Program-made: the position numbers and the translations under genes
The notes under the pieces: generated by a model
What the model was told of the DNA's origin: nothing
Database searches by the model: none
Seen by the model: only the letters and a program-made list of their open reading frames with translations
Part shown: positions 1 to 6,034 of the stretch, one piece after another
How positions within the stretch are numbered: the first letter of the stretch is position 1
Layout of the letters: each line of letters opens with the position of its first letter
Assembly: GCA_050012355.1 (NCBI GenBank)
Contig: JBEKHI010000243.1
Location: forward strand, 1-12,656
Source of the DNA: JBEKHI01 sp050012355
GTDB taxonomy: Bacteria; Actinomycetota; Actinomycetes; Streptosporangiales; Streptosporangiaceae
DNA length: 12,656 bases
Direction: 5' to 3'

Positions 1-22
1 GGAACTGGTCAAGCGACTCCAC
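1..22 (-). CDS. 5' end of a leftward gene leaving the window (partial, tentative)
   Basis: On the minus strand a GTG at 22-20 opens a frame that stays open to the window edge and reads MESLDQF. A strong ribosome binding site, GGAGG at 31-27, lies four bases upstream. The operator centred on base 57 is 35 nt upstream of this GTG, the same distance as between the facing operator and the ATG of the rightward M20 gene, which supports a real divergent gene. Only seven codons are visible, so nothing can be said about the product. It is probably a further member of the same regulon. The main doubt is the very short visible length. Confidence 0.42.
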
Positions 23-49
23 GCTGCCTCCAGTAAGAAGAACACGGTT

Positions 50-64
50 AAGATCTGAGATCTT
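50..64. promoter_or_regulatory. Operator 1, AAGATCT-G-AGATCTT
   Basis: This is a perfect inverted repeat of seven bases around a single central G at 57. It is one of six copies of AGATCT-N-AGATCT in the window. It lies between the putative -10 of the leftward promoter and the leftward GTG at 22, where a bound repressor would block initiation. I infer that the GntR-type regulator encoded at 11750-12418 binds it. Confidence 0.75.
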
Positions 65-65
65 G

Positions 66-95
66 AACCAACCACATGAACCGGCGGCCAGTCAA
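66..95 (-). promoter_or_regulatory. Possible promoter for the leftward partial gene
   Basis: On the minus strand a good -35 hexamer TTGACT (95-90) is followed after 18 bases by TTGGTT (71-66), a poor -10. The predicted start, near base 59, would fall inside operator 1. The distance from -35 to operator centre, about 35 bases, resembles the better permease and GntR promoters. The weak -10 keeps confidence low. Confidence 0.3.
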
Positions 96-179
96 GTGAG
101 GCTAGGTCACAGAAGGTTACAACGCTGTTAAATGCAAGTTCTTCCTGGTTAATGTCTGATTTAAGGTGGTTTCTGGTCC

Positions 180-208
180 TTGTAGGATGCGATCTACAGG
201 CCTAAACT
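180..208 (+). promoter_or_regulatory. Promoter of the six-gene rightward operon
   Basis: TTGTAG (180-185) and TAAACT (203-208) are separated by 17 bases, the preferred spacing for the housekeeping sigma factor. The predicted transcription start, near 215, lies at the left edge of operator 2, so repression by occlusion is plausible. An alternative -10, TAGGAT at 183-188, has no convincing -35 and would leave the operator further downstream. Confidence 0.45.
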
Positions 209-213
209 TCTTG

Positions 214-226
214 AGATCTTAGATCT
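214..226. promoter_or_regulatory. Operator 2, AGATCT-T-AGATCT
   Basis: Two AGATCT hexamers are separated by one T at 220. The site covers the predicted transcription start of the rightward operon and is centred 35 bases upstream of the ATG at 255. It is the partner of operator 1 in this divergent control region. Direct matches at 50-64, 9534-9546 and 12620-12634 make chance very unlikely. Confidence 0.75.
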
Positions 227-254
227 TGTACATCTTGTACCCAACCCGCAAAGG

Positions 255-1481
255 ATGGCCGTGCTGACTCCGGAAGAACTCAGCGACCGTCTGGTCGCCG
301 CCATCGATACCGAACGGCTGATCGGTCTCGTGCAGCAGGTCTGCCGCATACCGAGCGTCCTGGGTGAGGAAGGCGAGCTCGCCGGGTTCCTGCGGGACAC
401 GATGCGCGAGTCCGGTTTCGAGGCCACGGCGTTGCAGCCCGTCCTCCCCGACCGGCCGAACGCGCTGGGCGAGCTATCCTTCGCCGCCGGGAAACGCGTC
501 GTGCTGACCGGCCACATGGACACCAAGCCGGTATCGCATGGCTGGTCCGCGACCACCCCGTACTCCGGTGACCTGATCGACGGCAACGTGTACGGCCACG
601 GCATCATGGACATGAAGGCGGCGCTGGTCTGCCAGATCGTCGCGATGGAGGCACTGCGAGGGTCAGGACTCGACCTAGCGGGCACCGTGGCGATGGCCGC
701 GGTCTCTGATCACATGGGCGACCAGCTCGGGTCGATCGCCTACTTCGACAGCTACCCGGCCGACCTGGCTGTCCTCGGCGAACTGTCCGACAACGAGATC
801 TTCCTCGGCCACCGGGGCCGGTACTACTTCGACATCACCGTGCTCGGCACCTCCGCGCACACCTGTCACAAGCACCGCGCTGTCAATGCGAACGCCCTCG
901 CGGCGCAAGCGATACTCGAACTGGATGCCTCGGCGTACACCCCGGACCTCGACGGCTGGGTACGGGACCTGTTCGGCGACGAGACGTTCATGGCACCCGG
1001 CCGGGTCTACGGCGGGTTGGCGCCCGGCGGACCGTCGATGATCCCGGACGAGTGCGTGATCCGGGTCGACTGCCGGCCGCAGCCCGGAGTCACCACCGAT
1101 CAGGTCCGCGACGAGATCGACCGCTGCCTTGAAAGGGCTCACGAGCGGGACCCGAGATTCCGGGCCGAGGTCACGCTGGCGGACGTCAAGGACGGGTACC
1201 TCGCTGACCCGGACGACACGGTGGTCACCAACATCAGGGATGCGGTCCGCGCGGTTCGCAAGTCGCGCGGCAGCGCCCGGGACGCCGAGCCCGCGCTCCA
1301 GGCGGCCGGCTGGCTGGGCGACACGGCGAGTTTCGGCGCCAAGGTCCCGACGGTGATCTTCGGTCCCGGCGGTGAGCCGGTCTACTGCGCCGACGAGCAC
1401 CTGTCGGTGGAAGACATCATCGAGGCCACGCAGGTGTACGCCACCTTCGCCGCCATCGTGCTGAGCGGGAGCGCCGAGTGA
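255..1481 (+). CDS. M20-family amidohydrolase/deacylase-like protein (ArgE/DapE/YlmB superfamily) with altered active site
   Basis: This 408-residue protein has the length and order of the M20 metallopeptidase family, whose members hydrolyse amide bonds of N-acyl amino acids, dipeptides or, for YlmB, formylaminopyrimidine. Visible motifs are GHMD (H87, D89), the GHGIMDMK segment with bridging ligand D119, ligand E176 in VLGELSD, and the dimerisation-domain GTSAH near 198-202. Where the family has the catalytic Glu-Glu pair, this protein has H153-M154 (SDHMGD). The C-terminal ligand His seems replaced by Tyr in VYCADEHL. Catalysis may therefore be changed or lost. It is the first gene of the operon, and its stop overlaps the next start by four bases (GTGA). 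The ATG at 255 sits directly against AAAGG. A GTG at 261 has better spacing from that ribosome binding site and may be the true start. Cytoplasmic; no signal peptide seen. The family call is secure; the substrate is unknown. Confidence 0.88.
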   Translation: MAVLTPEELSDRLVAAIDTERLIGLVQQVCRIPSVLGEEGELAGFLRDTMRESGFEATALQPVLPDRPNALGELSFAAGKRVVLTGHMDTKPVSHGWSATTPYSGDLIDGNVYGHGIMDMKAALVCQIVAMEALRGSGLDLAGTVAMAAVSDHMGDQLGSIAYFDSYPADLAVLGELSDNEIFLGHRGRYYFDITVLGTSAHTCHKHRAVNANALAAQAILELDASAYTPDLDGWVRDLFGDETFMAPGRVYGGLAPGGPSMIPDECVIRVDCRPQPGVTTDQVRDEIDRCLERAHERDPRFRAEVTLADVKDGYLADPDDTVVTNIRDAVRAVRKSRGSARDAEPALQAAGWLGDTASFGAKVPTVIFGPGGEPVYCADEHLSVEDIIEATQVYATFAAIVLSGSAE

Positions 1482-2449
1482 AGACCGGGGTGACGCTGCA
1501 GGGCGTCGACCACCCGGACGAGTTCGAGAAGATGGCCGCCGAGATCGAGGCCCTCGGCTTCGACAACTTGTGGCTGACCGACTCCTCGCTGCACTCCCGG
1601 TACTGCTGGGCCTACCTCACGCTGGCCGCCCGGGCCACCTCACGGCTGACGCTGGGCACCGCGGTGACCAACCCGGTGACCCGCCATCCCGCGATGACGG
1701 CGGTCGCCGCGGCCACGCTCGCGGAGATCTCCGGCGGCCGGACGGTCCTCGGCATCGGCGCGGGCGACCGGCCGCTGCTGTCGCTGCGCCACACTCCGGC
1801 GAAGGTCGGGTCGCTGGAGTCCGCGATCGCCTCGATCCGCGGGCTCTGGACGGGCGAGCATGTCACTGACGACGCACTGCAGGACGCGCACTACCGGTTC
1901 CCGCCCGGGCTGGACATCCCGGTGTACATCTCCGCCTCGGGGCCCAAGACCCTGGAGCTGGCCGGGCGGGTCGCCGACGGAGTGATCCTGCTGGCCGGGC
2001 TGCACCCGGATGGCGTTCGCTACGCCCTGGAGCACATCGACCGGGGCGTGCAGCAAGCTGGCCGGTCAAGCAGACCGCACGTCACGGTCTTCGCCTACGG
2101 GACGATCGACGAAGACGAGGAATCCGCGATCGAGACCGGCCGGACGATCGCGGCGTGGTTCCCGCAAACCGCCCCCGTCTACTGCCGCCTGGCCGGTCTT
2201 GACCAGGCCATCATCGACCAGGTCCGCGCCAGCTACTCCGGCGGCGAGTTCCAGGAAGCGGCCAGGGCCGCGGCGGCGCTGCCGGTGGACTTCGTGAAGC
2301 GGATGGCGCTGGCGGGCGGCCGGGCCGAGGCGGCGGCACACATCGCCACGCTGCGCGAGATCGGGGTGGACTCGGTAACGGTCTTCCCGCTCGGCCCCAA
2401 CCGGATGGCGACCGTGCGGGCCTTCGCTCAAGTTGTGAGCTCATCATGA
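1478..2449 (+). CDS. LLM-class (luciferase-like) flavin/F420-dependent oxidoreductase
   Basis: The 323-residue product is a bacterial-luciferase-like TIM-barrel oxidoreductase, close in style to the methylene-tetrahydromethanopterin reductase-like group that uses F420H2 in actinobacteria. Supporting segments are GFDNLWLTD (27-35), GTAVTNPVTRHP (60-71), GRTVLGIGAGDRP (87-99) and a VYISASGPKTLELAG stretch near 155-170, which are the usual cofactor-pocket positions. It starts with GTG at 1478, overlapping the M20 stop by four bases, with GGGAG six bases upstream. The stop overlaps the next ATG (ATGA). In this operon it could oxygenate or reduce a heterocyclic ring before hydrolysis; RutA, a pyrimidine ring-opening oxygenase, belongs to the same superfamily. 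I cannot separate FMN from F420 use by eye, and the substrate is inferred only from context. Confidence 0.9.
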   Translation: MKTGVTLQGVDHPDEFEKMAAEIEALGFDNLWLTDSSLHSRYCWAYLTLAARATSRLTLGTAVTNPVTRHPAMTAVAAATLAEISGGRTVLGIGAGDRPLLSLRHTPAKVGSLESAIASIRGLWTGEHVTDDALQDAHYRFPPGLDIPVYISASGPKTLELAGRVADGVILLAGLHPDGVRYALEHIDRGVQQAGRSSRPHVTVFAYGTIDEDEESAIETGRTIAAWFPQTAPVYCRLAGLDQAIIDQVRASYSGGEFQEAARAAAALPVDFVKRMALAGGRAEAAAHIATLREIGVDSVTVFPLGPNRMATVRAFAQVVSSS

Positions 2450-3732
2450 TCATCATTCAGGACGGGACGGTGGTGACCGTCGACCGCGACGACACCGTCA
2501 TCTTCGGCGGGCATGTCGTCCTCGACGGGGACCGGATCGTGGCCGTCGGCCAGGGACGCTACGACGGCGACGGCGAGATCATCGACGCCGCGGGCATGAT
2601 CGTGATGCCGGGCCTGGTGGACCTGCACTATCACACGGCGGTCGGCAAGGGATTCATGGATCATCTGCCGCTGTGGGAGTCGCTGGAGCAGTTCTGGTAC
2701 CCGTCGATCAGGGCGCTGGATGAGGAGACCGCGTACTGGGCAGCGCTGCACAGCTACCTGGAATCGATCAAGAGCGGCGTCACCACCGTCAACGACATGT
2801 ACCGTCGGCTGCCCGACCTGGCCCGGGCCGCGCAGGAGATCGGCATCCGCGCGGTGCTGTCCAACGACGTGGCGCTCCCCGAGCACAACCTGGACACCCT
2901 CGAGGACAACCTGGCCGCCTACGAGGCGGTACACGGCACCGGTAACGGCCGCGTCGAGGTGTACGTGGGCATCGAGTGGCTGCCGCTCGCCTCCCCCGGA
3001 CTGCTGCGTGACGCCCGGGCGCTGGCCGACGACCTGGGCACCGGGATCCACATCCACCTGAACGAGTCACTGACCGAGGTACAGGATTCCATCCGCCGTT
3101 TTGGTAAAAGGCCTACGGAGCTCGCCCACGCGGCCGGGCTGCTCGGTCCAGACTGCGTGGCGGCGCACTGCGTGTGGCTGAACGACACCGAGATCGCGAT
3201 GATGGCCGAGACCGGGACGCACATCTCGCACAACCCCACCTCCAACGCCAAGCTCGGCAACGGCGTCGCCCGCGTCCCCGAGATGCTGGGCGCCGGGATC
3301 AACGTCGGCCTCGGCCACGACGCCGCCGAGTCGAGTAACACCTGCGACCTGTTCCAGGTGATGAAGTTCGGCTCGTTCGTGCACCGGGCCTACCGGGCCG
3401 ACGCCGGGCTGCTGCAGGCGCCGCAGATGGTCCGGATGGCGACGAGCAACGGATCCCGGGCGCTGCGGCACGACGGCGGCGAGCTGGCCCCGGGCAAGAA
3501 GGCGGACGTGATCCTGGTGGACACCAGGAACTCGATGTTCACCCCGCTGCTGCCGGACGATCCCCGGCACATCTACTCCCACCTGGTCTTCGCCGCCAAC
3601 GGCAGCGCCGTCGACACCACGATCATCGACGGCCAGGTGGTGATGCGCGGCCGCCAGCTGCTGACGGTGGACGAGGAACTGGTCAGGGCCAAGATGCACG
3701 AGACATTGCGTGAGGTCGTGAGCAAGCTGTGA
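2446..3732 (+). CDS. Amidohydrolase, cytosine/S-adenosylhomocysteine deaminase-like (tandem copy A)
   Basis: The 428-residue product has the composite domain of the ATZ/TRZ and cytosine-deaminase-like branch of the amidohydrolase superfamily, which hydrolyses amino or chloro groups on N-heterocycles. The N-terminal beta segment (1-55) leads into PGLVDLHYH with metal ligands H61 and H63. HIHLNES supplies H204 and catalytic-type E207, AAHC supplies H241, SHNPTSNAKLGNG contains H262, and the last metal ligand is D292. The usual G-T-D around D292 is G-H-D here. The C-terminal segment ELAPGKKADVILVD is typical. All the metal ligands are present, so it is probably active. Start ATG 2446 and stop both overlap their neighbours by four bases. 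The next gene is a paralogue about three quarters identical by eye. Deamination of an amino-pyrimidine or related ring is the likely role; the exact substrate is unknown. Confidence 0.92.
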   Translation: MIIIQDGTVVTVDRDDTVIFGGHVVLDGDRIVAVGQGRYDGDGEIIDAAGMIVMPGLVDLHYHTAVGKGFMDHLPLWESLEQFWYPSIRALDEETAYWAALHSYLESIKSGVTTVNDMYRRLPDLARAAQEIGIRAVLSNDVALPEHNLDTLEDNLAAYEAVHGTGNGRVEVYVGIEWLPLASPGLLRDARALADDLGTGIHIHLNESLTEVQDSIRRFGKRPTELAHAAGLLGPDCVAAHCVWLNDTEIAMMAETGTHISHNPTSNAKLGNGVARVPEMLGAGINVGLGHDAAESSNTCDLFQVMKFGSFVHRAYRADAGLLQAPQMVRMATSNGSRALRHDGGELAPGKKADVILVDTRNSMFTPLLPDDPRHIYSHLVFAANGSAVDTTIIDGQVVMRGRQLLTVDEELVRAKMHETLREVVSKL

Positions 3733-5021
3733 TCATCATTAACAACGGGACGGTGCTGACCGTCAACGAGGCTGACGACGTCATCTTCGGCGGCCACGTG
3801 GTGCTTGACGGCGACCGGATCGTGACCGTCGGCGCGGGACGCTACGACGGTGATGGCGAGGTCATCGACGCTACCGGGAAGATCGTCATGCCCGGCCTGG
3901 TCGACCTGCACTACCACACGGCGATCGCCAAGGGATTCAGCGATCACCTGCCGCTGTGGGAGTACCTGGACGCCTGCTGGTACCCGTTCATCCGCACGCT
4001 GGACGCCGACGCGGCCTACTGGTCGGCGGCCGCCAGCTACCTGGAGTCGATCAAGTGCGGTGTCACCTGCGTCAACGACATGTACCGGCGGGTGCCCGAC
4101 CTGGCCCGGGCCGCCAATGACATCGGTATCCGCGCGGTGCTGTCCAACGACGTGGCGCTGCCCGAGCACAACCTGGACACGCTGCAGGACAACAAGGACG
4201 CTTACGACGCGGTACACGGGATGGCCGACGGGCGGATCGAGGTGTACGTCGGCATCGAGTGGCTGCCGCTCGCCTCCCCCGAGATGCTGCGCGACGCGCG
4301 GGCGCTGGCCGACGAACTGGGCACCGGCATCCACATCCACCTCAACGAGTCACTGACCGAGGTGGCCGACTCCGTGGAGCGCTTCGGGCGGCGGCCCACC
4401 GAGGTCGCCTACGACGCGGGCCTGCTCGGCCCGGACTGTGTGGCCGCGCACTGCGTGCATTTGAATGACACCGAGATCGCGCTGATGCGGGAGACCGGCA
4501 CCCAGATCTCGCACAACCCGGGGTCGAACGCCAAGCTCGGCAACGGCATCGCCCGGCTGCCGGAGATGGTCGCGGCCGGGATCAACGTGGGCCTGGGGCA
4601 TGACGCGGCCGAGTGCAACAACAGCCGGGACCCGTTCGAGACCATGAAGTTCGCCTCGCTGATCCACCGCGCCGCGCGGGCAGACGCCAGCCTGGTGCAG
4701 GCCCCGGACGCCATTCACATGGCGGTCAGGAATGGCTCGGCGGCGTTGCGGCATGATACGGGAGAGCTCAGTCCGGGCAAGAAAGCCGATGTGATACTCG
4801 TCGAGACCCGCAATCACATGTTCACCCCGATGATGCCCGACGATCCACGGCACATTTACTCGCATCTGGTGTACGCGGCCAATGGGTCGGCGGTGGACAC
4901 CACGATCGTGGACGGCCAGATCCTGATGGCCGGGCGGAAACTCCTGACAATGGACGAATCGGAGATCCTGGCGAATGCGAACGCCGGGTTCCTGCGCACC
5001 CTGAAAGCGGTTCAGGGTTGA
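3729..5021 (+). CDS. Amidohydrolase, cytosine/S-adenosylhomocysteine deaminase-like (tandem copy B)
   Basis: The 430-residue product aligns with copy A almost without gaps; I estimate about 74% identity by eye. The metal-site residues H61, H63, H204, E207, H241 and D292 fall at the same positions, and the unusual GHD in place of GTD is shared. Differences cluster in likely substrate loops: residues 65-85 (for example SLEQF against YLDAC), the loop after D292 (SSNTCDLF against CNNSRDPF) and the C-terminal tail. The two copies probably act on related but different substrates, or form a heteromeric enzyme. The start is GTG at 3729, overlapping the copy A stop (GTGA). Its stop overlaps the TTG of the next gene. 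It arose by tandem duplication, since the copies are adjacent, co-oriented and equal in length. Confidence 0.92.
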   Translation: MIIINNGTVLTVNEADDVIFGGHVVLDGDRIVTVGAGRYDGDGEVIDATGKIVMPGLVDLHYHTAIAKGFSDHLPLWEYLDACWYPFIRTLDADAAYWSAAASYLESIKCGVTCVNDMYRRVPDLARAANDIGIRAVLSNDVALPEHNLDTLQDNKDAYDAVHGMADGRIEVYVGIEWLPLASPEMLRDARALADELGTGIHIHLNESLTEVADSVERFGRRPTEVAYDAGLLGPDCVAAHCVHLNDTEIALMRETGTQISHNPGSNAKLGNGIARLPEMVAAGINVGLGHDAAECNNSRDPFETMKFASLIHRAARADASLVQAPDAIHMAVRNGSAALRHDTGELSPGKKADVILVETRNHMFTPMMPDDPRHIYSHLVYAANGSAVDTTIVDGQILMAGRKLLTMDESEILANANAGFLRTLKAVQG

Positions 5022-6034
5022 TTATCGACGCGCATACCCACATCCTGTCGCTGGCCGAGGACGCCGAATTCACCACCGAGTACGGGCGCGAGGGCTCGCT
5101 GTGCATCTACCGGTCGCTGGGGCTGCTGCCGTCGCATCGCGACCCCACCGAGGATGAGTGGGAGGCCAGCGGGTACGCACGCAAGGGCTTCCCGGTCATC
5201 GGTCCGGCCGAGTCGCTGCGCGACCACCCGGGATTCGACAAGATGGTCATCCTCGCGGTATCGCCGCAGTTCCTCGACGGTGAGCTGATCGGGACCGTGG
5301 ACTCGCACGGCATCACGGACGTCCCCGGGCCCCCGTCGCCGGAGAAGTGCAACGACTACATCGCCGCGATCCAGCGATCCGACCCCGGGCACTTCATCGG
5401 CTACGCGTCGGTCAACCCGAATTACCGGGGTCCGAAGGCGGCGGTCCGCGAACTGGAGCGGGCGGTGACGGAGCTAGGCCTGCAAGGGCTGAAGCTGTAC
5501 CCGATGTACCAGGACTGGTCCCCGGCCGACCCGGTGCTCGCGTTCCCGGTCTTCGAGAAGGCCTGCGAGCTGGGCATTCCGGTGATGGTGCACCAGGCGG
5601 GTTCCACCCGGATCGACGCGCGGATGGAGTACGCGCGGCCGGCGCTGCTCGACGCGGCCGGACGGCACTTCCGTGACCTGCGCCTGACGATCGCGCATGT
5701 CGGGCTGCCGTGGGTGGACGAGGCGCTGTTCATGCTGACCAAGCACCCCAATTTTTATACGGAATTGTCGTATTACATCGCGTCGGCGACCGCCGAGGAG
5801 CTATTCCGTTTCCTGGTGCACGCGCAGCAGTCGTTCGTCCCGTTGGAGAAGCTGTTCTTCGGCACGGACTATCCTGGGTTCCTGTACGATCCGGTCGCTT
5901 TGAAGGACAAGCTGCTGTCGGTGAATAAGTATGCCGATCGGGTGGGTTCTGACCCCATTCCCACGGCAAAGCTCGACGGAATTCTCGGTGATAACTACGC
6001 CCGCATGCTCGGATTGGAGATTCTCAATGACTGA
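5018..6034 (+). CDS. Amidohydrolase-2 family protein (ACMSD-like, TIM barrel; possible decarboxylase)
   Basis: The 338-residue product belongs to the amidohydrolase-related group that includes ACMSD, gamma-resorcylate and 5-carboxyvanillate decarboxylases and isoorotate decarboxylase, as well as some hydrolases. Visible ligands are H6 and H8 in DAHTH, H192 in MVHQAG, H227 in IAHVGLPW and D284 in FFGTDYPG, which make a complete metal site. The start is a rare TTG at 5018, inferred from its four-base overlap with the previous stop (TTGA) and because the DAHTH motif normally lies within the first ten residues. The 3' end overlaps the next gene by eight bases. In an amino-pyrimidine pathway a non-oxidative decarboxylation of a ring carboxylate would fit. 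A C-C or amide hydrolase remains an alternative. Cytoplasmic. Confidence 0.88.
   Translation: MIIDAHTHILSLAEDAEFTTEYGREGSLCIYRSLGLLPSHRDPTEDEWEASGYARKGFPVIGPAESLRDHPGFDKMVILAVSPQFLDGELIGTVDSHGITDVPGPPSPEKCNDYIAAIQRSDPGHFIGYASVNPNYRGPKAAVRELERAVTELGLQGLKLYPMYQDWSPADPVLAFPVFEKACELGIPVMVHQAGSTRIDARMEYARPALLDAAGRHFRDLRLTIAHVGLPWVDEALFMLTKHPNFYTELSYYIASATAEELFRFLVHAQQSFVPLEKLFFGTDYPGFLYDPVALKDKLLSVNKYADRVGSDPIPTAKLDGILGDNYARMLGLEILND

Noticed and set aside
54..70. TPP riboswitch-like pieces (CTGAGA followed by TTGAAC)
   Set aside because: The bases are part of operator 1, the required spacing and helices of a THI element are absent, and the strand does not lead into a nearby gene in that direction.
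5931..6026. N-terminal extension of the TenA-like protein to an ATG at 5931
   Set aside because: It would overlap the upstream gene by over 100 bases and give an over-long protein. The ATG at 6027 has a ribosome binding site and the family length.
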